Part shown: piece by piece, positions 55,075 to 62,994 of the stretch | Layout of the letters: each line of letters begins with the position of its first letter | Position numbering within the stretch: the stretch's first letter is position 1 | From: Aquibacillus koreensis | GTDB lineage: Bacteria > Bacillota > Bacilli > Bacillales > Amphibacillaceae | Direction: 5' to 3' | DNA: 64,000 nt | Assembly (NCBI RefSeq): GCF_025154055.1 | Contig: NZ_JAOALK010000014.1 | Location: 1-64,000 of the forward strand | Translations under genes and position numbers: made by a program | The notes under the pieces: generated by a model | The model's input: the letters and a program-made list of their open reading frames with translations, nothing else | Databases searched by the model: none | Told to the model about the DNA's origin: nothing

Positions 55075-55110
55075 TGGCGGCTATGAGATCCGTTATTTGT
55101 CCGAAATCTT
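55075..55110. repeat. Partial copy of the GCGG inverted-repeat element
   Basis: TTGGCGGCTATGAGATCC..TTATTT matches the left ends of the two longer copies at 55129 and 55278 but then diverges. Confidence 0.6.
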
Positions 55111-55128
55111 CGTTTATATTATTTTAGC

Positions 55129-55257
55129 GGCTACCAGATCCCTTATTTGCCCTTATTTCATTAATTACGTGTGCATTTTGCTGAAATAGCGTACTGTATA
55201 GCCGCTTAGATTTTAAAATCGCCTAAAATAGGAAAATAAGGTCTCTCATAACCGCTC
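55129..55257. repeat. Inverted-repeat-bounded intergenic element, copy A
   Basis: About 129 bp. The left end GCGGCTACCAGATCCCTTATTT is an imperfect inverted match to the right end AAATAAGGTCTCTCATAACCGC. Inside is an additional partial inverted copy (GTACTGTATAGCCGC). It resembles copy B at 55278. Confidence 0.75.
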
Positions 55258-55277
55258 AAAAATCTAAGGAAATCTTG

Positions 55278-55408
55278 GCGGTCATGAGATCCGTTATTTA
55301 CCCTAATTGCATTGATTTCAATGTCATTTTATTAATATAGCGTACTGTATGACCGCTCAGATTCAAAATTGGTTAGAAACAGGAATATAAGGGAACTCAT
55401 GACTGCTT
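55278..55408. repeat. Inverted-repeat-bounded intergenic element, copy B
   Basis: About 131 bp, 149 bp from copy A. Ends read GCGGTCATGAGATCCGTTAT and its imperfect complement ATATAAGGGAACTCATGACTGC. The internal GTACTGTATGACCGC repeats the end in inverted orientation, as in copy A. Confidence 0.75.
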
Positions 55409-55526
55409 GCGTTGTATTCTCTCATCATCTTGTGTTACGACGCACTCTATAGAAAATATGAAATAAAGGTTCAAACAAAGTTTATAAAAATATTATTATT
55501 TTTTAGCTTTGGTACAAACGTAAGAA

Positions 55527-55559
55527 GGACTAACGAATGATGCTTAATCTCGTTAGTCC
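55527..55559 (-). terminator. Terminator after ytoP
   Basis: GGACTAACGA pairs perfectly with TCGTTAGTCC over a 13-nt loop, followed by T-rich sequence on the minus strand. Confidence 0.8.
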
Positions 55560-55570
55560 CTCCTCTGAAG

Positions 55571-56638
55571 TTATACGTTTTTTCTAATTTGTTCAAGCGT
55601 ATTTTGGTCTGTTGCTTTTACAAGTTTAACAATTAACTCTTTTGCAGCTGCATAATCATCGACATGAACGATAGAAGCATGTGTATGAATATAACGTGAG
55701 CAAATCCCAACAACTGCAGAAGGTACACCCTCATTACTTAGATGCACACGTCCTGCATCTGTTCCACCTTGAGAAATGAAATACTGATAAGGAATATCAT
55801 TTGATTCAGCCGTGTCTAAAATAAATTCACGCATTCCTTTGTGTGTAATCATAGAACGATCAAAGATACGTAATAAAGCACCTTTACCTAGTTGTCCAAA
55901 CTCTTTATCATCACCAGACATGTCATTTGCAGGTGAAGCATCTAAAGCGTAAAATATATCTGGTTTAATCATATTAGCTGCAACTTGGGCGCCACGTAAA
56001 CCCACTTCTTCTTGTACTGTCGCACCAGAGTATAATTCATTTGGTAATTCTACACCTTGCAGTTCTTTTAATAGCTCAATGGAAAGTCCACAGCCATAGC
56101 GGTTATCCCAAGCTTTTGCTAAAAGCTTTTTCTCATTCGCCATTGGCGTAAATGGCGTAATCGGTACAATTTGTTGTCCAGGTTTTACACCAATTCGTTT
56201 AACATCTTCTTCATCGTCTGCACCAATATCAATCATCATATTTTTTATATCCATTGGTTTGTTACGTTGTTCAGGTGTTAAATTATGAGGTGGAATCGAA
56301 CCAATTACCCCAACTATAGGACCGTTGTCTGTAATGATTTGAACACGTTGGGCAAGTAATACTTGTGACCACCATCCACCTAGTGTTTGAAAGCGAATCA
56401 TCCCATTCTTAGTTACTTGGGTAACCATAAAACCAACTTCGTCCATGTGACCAGCAACCATAACTTTCGGTCCTGTACCCTTTTTCACACCAAAAACGCC
56501 ACCAAGGTTATCTTGAATAATGTCATCTGCGTATTTAGATAACTCCTGTTTCATAAACTTTCTAACAAAATGCTCATTGCCAGGAGCACCTGGTAATTCA
56601 GTTAAAGTACGAAATAATTCCAAAGTATCTTGATTCAT
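55571..56638 (-). CDS. ytoP: M42 family metallo-aminopeptidase YtoP
   Basis: A 355-residue M42 glutamyl/deblocking aminopeptidase with the metal-site motifs [14 protein letters not shown] near 69-82, [13 protein letters not shown] near 173, EEVGLRGA near 208, and LDASPAND near 230. Such proteins form tetrahedral assemblies in the cytosol. ATG at 56638 has GGAGGT 7 nt upstream; the longer frame includes it. Flanked by ytoQ-side genes and the divergent ytzB. Confidence 0.95.
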   Translation of the reverse strand: MNQDTLELFRTLTELPGAPGNEHFVRKFMKQELSKYADDIIQDNLGGVFGVKKGTGPKVMVAGHMDEVGFMVTQVTKNGMIRFQTLGGWWSQVLLAQRVQIITDNGPIVGVIGSIPPHNLTPEQRNKPMDIKNMMIDIGADDEEDVKRIGVKPGQQIVPITPFTPMANEKKLLAKAWDNRYGCGLSIELLKELQGVELPNELYSGATVQEEVGLRGAQVAANMIKPDIFYALDASPANDMSGDDKEFGQLGKGALLRIFDRSMITHKGMREFILDTAESNDIPYQYFISQGGTDAGRVHLSNEGVPSAVVGICSRYIHTHASIVHVDDYAAAKELIVKLVKATDQNTLEQIRKNV

Positions 56639-56789
56639 ATGTATGACCTCCATGTTAACTGACATAATGTAATTGTAACGAAACATAGATATTGTTTCCA
56701 CTTTTTAGATGTGTTGATGTTTTCTATTTTTTCTAAAATCAGGTATACTAATACTAAATTAAAAATTTTAACCTTGAGGTGAAGTGCGA

Positions 56790-57113
56790 ATGGATTGGAA
56801 AAAAATCACGATTGCTGCTGGAGTTGGTGCTTTAGCTGGCTACATAATTAGTGATCAAATTACTAGACGACAACATGTTTCTCCTGAAAAAGCATTAAAA
56901 ATCGCAAAAGAAGCATTCAAGCAACAGGGTCCAGTTAGTGGATCGTGGATATATATGAAACCCGAACAATTAGTGAAAAACGGGTTGGATTACAGTGTTT
57001 ACCGTGGTGGTGTTACAAGAACGGTAGATGGCGTTAATACACAATATGAATTTTATGTTGACGCTGCTACTGGTACAATCATTGATGTTGCAGCAACAGA
57101 AGCTTCTAGTTAA
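56790..57113 (+). CDS. ytzB: YtzB, PepSY-domain protein
   Basis: A 107-residue protein with a hydrophobic N-terminal segment (ITIAAGVGALAGYIIS, about 6-21) and a PepSY-like domain (SPEKALKIAKEAFK..YEFYVDAATGTIIDVAATEA). The site may be extracellular or membrane-attached. ATG at 56790 has GAGGTG 8 nt upstream, which makes GTG at 56784 unlikely. It ends in a bidirectional terminator. Confidence 0.88.
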   Translation: MDWKKITIAAGVGALAGYIISDQITRRQHVSPEKALKIAKEAFKQQGPVSGSWIYMKPEQLVKNGLDYSVYRGGVTRTVDGVNTQYEFYVDAATGTIIDVAATEASS

Positions 57114-57150
57114 AAAATGAACGGAGCTACAATAGCTCCGTTCATTTTTT
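57113..57150. terminator. Bidirectional terminator
   Basis: A near-perfect 17-bp stem (AAAAAATGAACGGAGCT and complement) with a small loop separates ytzB and the convergent trmB. Confidence 0.95.
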
Positions 57151-57790
57151 ATTTAGGAAAACGCGCCTTACAGCGATAGATGTTTTGACCTTTATTAGAG
57201 AATTTTTCTTCATATTCTGTCATCACGTTAGTCGGGTCATTAACCTCATGTAAATCAAGCAAAACTTCGTCTAAGATCAAACCATATTGAGAAAAGCTAA
57301 CAAGCGAATATTCAAATAATCCTCGGTTGTCCGTCTTAAGAACAAGTTCACCATCATCTTTTAAAATATGGCGGTATTGGTCTAAAAATGATTTATAAGT
57401 TAGTCTACGTTTTGCATGCCTCGCCTTTGGCCATGGATCAGAAAAATTCAAATAAATCTTATCCACTTCATTTTCCCCAAATAGCTCGGTTAAATTATTT
57501 GCGTCCTCATTAATTAATCGTATATTTTTTTGATTAGAATCCAATACTTTTTGTACAGCACTAACCAAAATACTTTTTGCTAGTTCAATCCCGATAAAGT
57601 TTATATCATTATTTTGCTCAGACATACCAACAATAAACTGGCCCTTACCTGTACCAATTTCCAGATGAACTGGATTGTTATTGTTAAAAACATCTTCCCA
57701 TTTATTTTTATAATCGGATGGGGACAATTCTACAATGTCTTTATTATCTCTTAAGTAATCATCTGCCCACGGCTTATTCCTTGCACGCAT
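57149..57790 (-). CDS. trmB: tRNA (guanine-N7-)-methyltransferase
   Basis: TrmB makes m7G46 in tRNA. The 213-residue AdoMet-dependent enzyme has HLEIGTGKGQFIVGMSEQNNDINFIGIEL near 38-66, LNFSDPWPKARHAKRRLTYKSFL near 114-136, and the terminal AKIYR-type region. ATG follows GAAGGAG. It is divergent from ytzH. Confidence 0.97.
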   Translation of the reverse strand: MRARNKPWADDYLRDNKDIVELSPSDYKNKWEDVFNNNNPVHLEIGTGKGQFIVGMSEQNNDINFIGIELAKSILVSAVQKVLDSNQKNIRLINEDANNLTELFGENEVDKIYLNFSDPWPKARHAKRRLTYKSFLDQYRHILKDDGELVLKTDNRGLFEYSLVSFSQYGLILDEVLLDLHEVNDPTNVMTEYEEKFSNKGQNIYRCKARFPK

Positions 57791-57889
57791 ATGAAATCTC
57801 CTTCAATCATTTCTTTATTTGTTTAACAGTAGCACGCGTTTAAATCCATTTGCAAACGCATATACTATGCTTCCCTTTTTATTGCATAT

Positions 57890-57930
57890 AAAAAAGACTG
57901 ATTTACAAATAAGAAAGTCAGTCCTTTTTG
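57890..57930. terminator. Terminator-like hairpin in the trmB-ytzH divergent gap
   Basis: AAAAGACTGA pairs with TCAGTC..TTTT over a loop of about 16 nt, with an A tract on one side and T tract on the other. A terminator in a divergent region is unusual; it may be a leader structure. Confidence 0.4.
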
Positions 57931-57978
57931 AATAATTGACACAAAATAGCAAAAAATATTGTCAAAGGTGGGATGTCT

Positions 57979-58263
57979 ATGTCTTTAAATGTAAACGATC
58001 AACTTCATGTACTATATGATTTGTTAAGTGAACAGTCAGAAGATTGCTGTGGTAGTGTATCTGAATGCCAGCAAATCAAAAGACTTGTTCAATCTCTGAT
58101 CTCTAATGAATCTGTAAATAATCAAGAATTACAGCAATTACTACCTGAGATTTATAACTATGGTCGTAAAGGTGAAATAGCTCAAAACTTGGAAGAGCAT
58201 ATTTCCACCAATCAACAAAATTTAAAGACCTGGGTAGATGTTATCCATTATACTACAGAGTAA
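57979..58263 (+). CDS. ytzH: YtzH-like protein
   Basis: A 94-residue soluble helical protein of the YtzH family, recognisable from HVLYDLLSEQSEDCCGSVSECQQIKRLVQSL near 6-36 and NLKTWVDVIHYT at the end. Function unknown. GGTGGG supports ATG at 57979 over ATG at 57973. Its last 11 bases overlap the convergent ytmP stop region, with no terminator between them. Confidence 0.88.
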   Translation: MSLNVNDQLHVLYDLLSEQSEDCCGSVSECQQIKRLVQSLISNESVNNQELQQLLPEIYNYGRKGEIAQNLEEHISTNQQNLKTWVDVIHYTTE

Positions 58264-59059
58264 CTCGTTTTATAAGCCGCTTTAATTGTAGAAGCTGTTG
58301 AGCGGCTTCTTTATATTCTTTACGATTTGTGTGCCAAATAAAATAATTAATCGAGTCAATCATTAAATACCAATGCATGCGATCAACTAAGTGTTCATCC
58401 AATTCCGTTCCATAACATGTTAACCAATAATCCCAGTCCTCTTCTGGTATATACCACTGTAAGATCATTCCTATATCCATCGCTGGGTCACCAATTAATG
58501 CATTATCCCAATCAATTAGGTATAACTGACCATTTTGGGACAATAGCCAATTGTTATGGTTCATATCACAATGGCAAACAACTTGTTTATTGTGGTAAAC
58601 CATCGGTAGCATCTTCTCTAAAATCTTGATTGCCTGATGTACCTCCAATTGCATGAAAGCTCCATTAACACGTACAGTTTGCTTTAGATTAGTTAATATT
58701 TCAATAGGTTTTAAAGGTTTTTTCCCAATCCTCATTAACATATCTAATAACTCTGAGGAATGATGTATTTTACTTAATAGTTTGGCTACTTCTGGGTGTT
58801 GCATTTCTTCAGGTGACAATTCTTTTCCTTCTAGCCACTGTTGTGCAGTAACCACGTCACCATTCTCTAAACGCTTTGTCCAAACTAGTTTTGGCACAAT
58901 ACCTTGAGCTGATAATACAGCTAGAAAAGGAGAAGAATTCCTCTTTAAAAAAAGGCGGTTCTTTTCACTTTTGGCATAGTAAGCTTCTCCGGTTGATCCT
59001 CCTGCTGGTGTTACCGTCCATTCTTTTCCAAGTATATGTTCCAAACTTTTCACCTTCAA
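58253..59059 (-). CDS. ytmP: YtmP, aminoglycoside phosphotransferase-fold kinase
   Basis: A 268-residue kinase-like protein of the APH/choline kinase fold. The catalytic loop VVCHCDMNHNNWLL near 162-175 has the HxDxxxxN pattern and LIDWDNALIGD near 182 supplies the metal-binding Asp; the nucleotide loop is PAGGSTGEAYYAK near 18. The natural substrate is unknown. TTG at 59059 or GTG at 59053 could start it; GGGGA upstream fits either poorly. It overlaps the ytzH 3' end by 11 nt. Confidence 0.88.
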   Translation of the reverse strand: MKVKSLEHILGKEWTVTPAGGSTGEAYYAKSEKNRLFLKRNSSPFLAVLSAQGIVPKLVWTKRLENGDVVTAQQWLEGKELSPEEMQHPEVAKLLSKIHHSSELLDMLMRIGKKPLKPIEILTNLKQTVRVNGAFMQLEVHQAIKILEKMLPMVYHNKQVVCHCDMNHNNWLLSQNGQLYLIDWDNALIGDPAMDIGMILQWYIPEEDWDYWLTCYGTELDEHLVDRMHWYLMIDSINYFIWHTNRKEYKEAAQQLLQLKRLIKRVTL

Positions 59060-59152
59060 TTCCCCAAATCTATGAAATAATTAATTCCTGTTAAAAGGAC
59101 AGTATTAATAGATTAACGCAAACAAGCTATCTTTTTCAAGTACTCCGTACAT

Positions 59153-59187
59153 AAAAATGCGAATAATGTAGATTATAGCATTTTTTT
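59153..59187 (-). terminator. Terminator after ytlQ
   Basis: AAAAATGC-ATAAT pairs with ATTAT-GCATTTTT over a 4-nt loop; it lies 80 nt after the ytlQ stop. Confidence 0.75.
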
Positions 59188-59268
59188 ATCCTTTTGTGGG
59201 CGATTTTTTCTTACAATATAAACCAAAAATTAAAAAAGATGTAAAATGCATGGTAAAAAAGCTTTAAA

Positions 59269-60174
59269 TTAATACAGATCGATTTCATCTTCCCACTCAG
59301 GACGGTGAATCGATGAAGTATAACAGTGCCTTAAAATTAATTCTGCAACTTTTAATTGTTTATGTTTTAAAGGCGATACCAATAACCGTTTATCTTGTAA
59401 CCATTTTTCATGCTGCGCTTTACCAACAAATTTTGTATGGTAAGGTTCTGATGAAAAATCAATCGCATTTGTTCTAGACAATACTACTTTCTCAATAGGA
59501 AAATCCACATCATATTTACTTAAAATGCTTCGTATTATTTTCTCTGTTCTTTTAATTGAAAGTAACGGGTTTAATATCCTTGTTTGTACATTATTCTCTT
59601 CCTTATACCAAGCACGATCAACGCCAGGTACTAAGGTTATAGTTGAATTAAACTCCACAATTTTAATAATCTCTAAACCTATAGGGCTAATAAGAATCAC
59701 GTCCCCTTCCATCGGACTATTTTTCAACTGAAAAACAGGCTGATAGAAAAGTAAATATGTATCAGGAAATCGTTGTAAAAAATACTTCAAAGTGAAATCA
59801 TCGTAATACGCCTTGTCGAAAAAAGACATTTCACTTACCGTTGTAGATGCCCATTTAAACTGAAAAGGAAGAAGTGTATCAACAAAGTACTGGATTAACT
59901 CTTTTTTAGAATGAGGAATCGTTAAAAGTGAATCACTTTCTTCTGCCTCACTTTCAACATTTTCTCTCCGTTGAAAGAATCGTTTCCATTTATAAAAATT
60001 ATTTTCCTGAACTTCTTCCATATGCTCGATTTGTCTTTCTTCTTTTTGTTGTTCCCACGTTTGCAATAAATTTTCCCAATTTTCTTTTTTGAGTCGAATA
60101 TACTGCGAAGGATAATGATAGATGTCTTTTTCATATCTAGAAATATAGTCTTGTAATTTTACTAATTGAGCCAC
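59269..60174 (-). CDS. ytlQ: YtlQ protein, NERD-type fold
   Basis: The 301-residue YtlQ family protein has a charged, helical N-terminal half (about 1-85) and a C-terminal domain (about 90-290) with the ISPIGLEIIKIVEFNSTITLVPGVDRAWYKEE segment typical of nuclease-related proteins. Function unknown. The start is GTG behind GAGGTG. It is 9 nt downstream of thpR, so the two are co-transcribed. Confidence 0.85.
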   Translation of the reverse strand: MAQLVKLQDYISRYEKDIYHYPSQYIRLKKENWENLLQTWEQQKEERQIEHMEEVQENNFYKWKRFFQRRENVESEAEESDSLLTIPHSKKELIQYFVDTLLPFQFKWASTTVSEMSFFDKAYYDDFTLKYFLQRFPDTYLLFYQPVFQLKNSPMEGDVILISPIGLEIIKIVEFNSTITLVPGVDRAWYKEENNVQTRILNPLLSIKRTEKIIRSILSKYDVDFPIEKVVLSRTNAIDFSSEPYHTKFVGKAQHEKWLQDKRLLVSPLKHKQLKVAELILRHCYTSSIHRPEWEDEIDLY

Positions 60175-60183
60175 TGCGTCACC

Positions 60184-60753
60184 TCAACTCAGTTTAAACG
60201 TTTTTACCGCTTTATATTTTGGTGATTGTGATGGGTTAATTTGATATATAACAAAATGATCAACCTGAAACGATGGTCGGTTATTTATAAGTTTGTTTAA
60301 TTTAGCCATCACATCTTCATCTATTTTATTACCATGTTTCCACTTTTTCCCTATAGTAATATGTGGTCTGTAGGGTCTAGTCTCTTTATTAAACCCTGCA
60401 TCCACACACTTATCTTCCACTGCACTATATAAAGAACTTAGAGTAGGGTTTTCTTGCACTCCCATCCACAAAACACGAGGTTTGTTAGGATTACCAAAAC
60501 TCCCTATTACACTAGGTGTTAGAGAAAGACGGGGCATGTCCTTGATATTTTTTAAATACTCGATCATGTGGTTGAATGTATCATCTGACACAGCCCCTAA
60601 AAACTTTAACGTGATATGAAAATCCTCGACATGTGTCCATGAATGGTAATGAAGCTCCTCTTGCGTCTTTATTTTCCCTTGTAGTTCCTTTAGCCATTGC
60701 TTCACGTCTTCTGGTAATGGAACTGCAATAAAATAGTGTGGATCCTGTGACAT
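60184..60753 (-). CDS. thpR: RNA 2',3'-cyclic phosphodiesterase (LigT/ThpR)
   Basis: The 189-residue 2H-phosphoesterase shows both HxT/S motifs, FHITLKFL near 46 and PHITIGKKW near 135. It opens 2',3'-cyclic phosphate ends of RNA; its cellular role in Bacillus is unclear. ATG follows GGAGGAC. First gene of the thpR-ytlQ pair. Confidence 0.95.
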   Translation of the reverse strand: MSQDPHYFIAVPLPEDVKQWLKELQGKIKTQEELHYHSWTHVEDFHITLKFLGAVSDDTFNHMIEYLKNIKDMPRLSLTPSVIGSFGNPNKPRVLWMGVQENPTLSSLYSAVEDKCVDAGFNKETRPYRPHITIGKKWKHGNKIDEDVMAKLNKLINNRPSFQVDHFVIYQINPSQSPKYKAVKTFKLS

Positions 60754-60819
60754 AGCAAGTCCTCCAAATAAAATCGTAATAATATCTTCCTATACTTTTT
60801 ACATAGAAAGCTAATTATA

Positions 60820-61836
60820 TTACGCTTTTGTCATGATCTTTTGGTATGTCTCTTTATCACAAATAGCATATAACTCTGCATCACTTGCAATTTCGACATG
60901 TAGCATTCGGTTAATACTTAAGTTACTTCTATCCGAAACAAGTGTAGCTCCTTGTTCAAGTAGGTCATGAAAAGCATCTCCATATGTTTTCCAATTAGAA
61001 GACAATGGGATGTGATACAAATCATCGCCATGAGACCGACTTAATAGCTGGCTATAAACATTTGAAATTCCTTTACGGAAAGCAGAGCGAACAAATAGGG
61101 AAGAAATCGTCTCATTCGATATGATAAATTCATCTACTTTCATATATTCAAAGTTTTGTATATGGTTTTCTTCCATAACTTCCACAATCGTATGTACATC
61201 AGGTGCTATCGACTCGATTGCTGAAGCAAGTAACAATGTTTTCCCATCCGCTAACTGGTCATCATTTATTTTATCATCTGCAAAAACGAGTACTGCTTCT
61301 GCCTCTTTAATATTTGCTTTTAGTAATGTTTCACGTTCAGAAGCATGACCACGAATATAGTGGATATTCCCCCCTAACATGGGAGCCTTGTCCAAATGAT
61401 CAATAATGACAATCTCTATCTCTTTATTCGTATCTAACATTTCTTTAATAGCAAATTCTGCTTTTTGTGACCATCCGATGATGATGTAATGCCCCTTTTC
61501 CTTATACACAATATCACCTTCCTCCCTTTTTTTACGAAAGCTTGCTAAACCATCGACAACCTTTCCAATAACGACCCCAATCAACCCAATTCCAAATATG
61601 TACAGAAAAAGGGCGATAATTCTTCCCGCAAACGATATTGGATAATAATCTCCATATCCAACGGTCGTTACCGTAGTCATTACCCACCAAAAGCCATCAA
61701 AATAAGTTGGAAAGGTCTCACTTTCCACTTCTACAACCAAATAGGAAGCGAAAGCAACTAATAAGATACTTGTTATAAAAATAACACTATTTTGGATTTT
61801 AACTACTTTTTTGAAAATTTTTCTAAAGAAGTACAT
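60820..61836 (-). CDS. Two-helix potassium channel with RCK domain (YugO type)
   Basis: A 338-residue channel: membrane helix at about 17-36, pore helix and selectivity filter TTVTTVGYGDYYP near 52-64, second helix about 70-92, then an RCK domain (about 115-230, HYIIIGWSQKAEFAIKEML with the Rossmann-like nucleotide or ion site) and a C-terminal lobe. In B. subtilis YugO mediates K+ waves in biofilms; here the function is by analogy. ATG follows GAGGGGGG. It ends the block before ytzE. Confidence 0.93.
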   Translation of the reverse strand: MYFFRKIFKKVVKIQNSVIFITSILLVAFASYLVVEVESETFPTYFDGFWWVMTTVTTVGYGDYYPISFAGRIIALFLYIFGIGLIGVVIGKVVDGLASFRKKREEGDIVYKEKGHYIIIGWSQKAEFAIKEMLDTNKEIEIVIIDHLDKAPMLGGNIHYIRGHASERETLLKANIKEAEAVLVFADDKINDDQLADGKTLLLASAIESIAPDVHTIVEVMEENHIQNFEYMKVDEFIISNETISSLFVRSAFRKGISNVYSQLLSRSHGDDLYHIPLSSNWKTYGDAFHDLLEQGATLVSDRSNLSINRMLHVEIASDAELYAICDKETYQKIMTKA

Positions 61837-61989
61837 ACTTATCCCCCCTCTATAATAAAATGAATTACATGAATTATCTGTAAAATCAGATCGTACATCT
61901 AGCGTTTTGCAACAAAAAAGTGTAAAATTAGAATAACTTCTAGATTCGCGATCACTTATGTCTAATGAAGAACATTAAGGAGTGGTTTT

Positions 61990-62208
61990 TTGAATCAATC
62001 TACAACCCGCATGCTAACAAGAGTCAAAGCTGTCTATCTGTATATTAGAGAAAATGGACCAGTAAGCACAGTTGAGATAGCAGAAGAGTTTGGAATTACA
62101 GACCGAACCGTTCAACGAGACTTAAACGTCTTAGAACACAATGGTTTAGTTTTGAGTCCAATTCGTGGGCAATGGAAAATCACTAAAAAGAAGGTTAAAA
62201 TATCGTAA
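61990..62208 (+). CDS. ytzE: YtzE, DeoR-type helix-turn-helix protein
   Basis: A 72-residue protein consisting only of a winged helix (RVKAVYLYIRENGPVSTVEIAEEFGITDRTVQRDLNVLEHNGLVLSPIRGQWK), without an effector domain, so it binds DNA or serves as a small regulator. The TTG start follows AAGGAGTGG. Convergent with rsuA and divergent from the K+ channel gene; it matches the B. subtilis ytzE position. Confidence 0.9.
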   Translation: MNQSTTRMLTRVKAVYLYIRENGPVSTVEIAEEFGITDRTVQRDLNVLEHNGLVLSPIRGQWKITKKKVKIS

Positions 62209-62228
62209 ATGAGTATGTATAGAATGAA

Positions 62229-62257
62229 AGGCTGACAATAAGTCAGCCTCTTTTTTT
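62229..62257. terminator. Bidirectional terminator
   Basis: AGGCTGAC pairs with GTCAGCCT over a 5-nt loop, followed by a seven-T run on the plus strand, between convergent ytzE and rsuA. Confidence 0.9.
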
Positions 62258-62261
62258 GACT

Positions 62262-62981
62262 TTACTTATTCGTAATAGAAAGTAAGTAATGGTATTCATC
62301 TTCTGTTAATTCACGATATTCCCCTAATTCCAGACTAGGGTCTAGATCTAAAGTTCCCATTGATAATCGTTTTAGGTACGTTACTTTTTTCCCCACCGCT
62401 TCGAACATTCTTTTTACTTGGTGGAACTTTCCCTCCGTAATCGTTAACTCTATTTCAGAAAAGTCCCCTCTTGTTAAGATGGAGAGTTCTGCCGGTTTTG
62501 TCACATACCCATCATCGAGTGTGACTCCCTCTTTAAATCGTACCACATCCTCTTCTGTTACACGACCATCAATTTTAGCGTAATACGTTTTCCCTACATT
62601 TTTTTTAGGTGATAACAACTGATGAGCTAATTTACCGTCGTTTGTGATTAACAGTAAGCCTTCTGTATCTTTGTCTAACCTTCCCACAGGAAAAGGATCA
62701 AAAATGATATCCTCTGGCTCTAATAAATCGATTACCGTCGAATCTCTTGTATCTTCTGTTGCCGAGACGTAGCCAGGTGGTTTGTTCATCATTAGATACA
62801 CGAATTCTTTATATTCCACGCGTTCACCATGAACGGTTACTACATCTTGTTCAGGGTCAACATGAAGACTATTACTTTTTATAATGTCTCCATTTTTCTG
62901 CACTGCCCCGTTTTTTAGTAATGTTTTTACTTCTTTTCTACTGCCAAAACCCATATTGGCGAGTAATTTATCAATTCTCAT
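62262..62981 (-). CDS. ytzG: 16S rRNA pseudouridine synthase (RsuA type, YtzG)
   Basis: The 239-residue enzyme isomerises a uridine in 16S rRNA. It has an N-terminal S4-like domain (MRIDKLLANMGFGSRKEVKTLLKNGAV, about 1-60) and the catalytic motif FPVGRLDKDTEGLLLITND near 96-114 with its Asp. ATG follows TTAGGAG. It lies 13 nt after the ytgP stop, which is compatible with one transcript. Confidence 0.93.
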   Translation of the reverse strand: MRIDKLLANMGFGSRKEVKTLLKNGAVQKNGDIIKSNSLHVDPEQDVVTVHGERVEYKEFVYLMMNKPPGYVSATEDTRDSTVIDLLEPEDIIFDPFPVGRLDKDTEGLLLITNDGKLAHQLLSPKKNVGKTYYAKIDGRVTEEDVVRFKEGVTLDDGYVTKPAELSILTRGDFSEIELTITEGKFHQVKRMFEAVGKKVTYLKRLSMGTLDLDPSLELGEYRELTEDEYHYLLSITNK

Positions 62982-62994
62982 ATAGGACTCCTAA

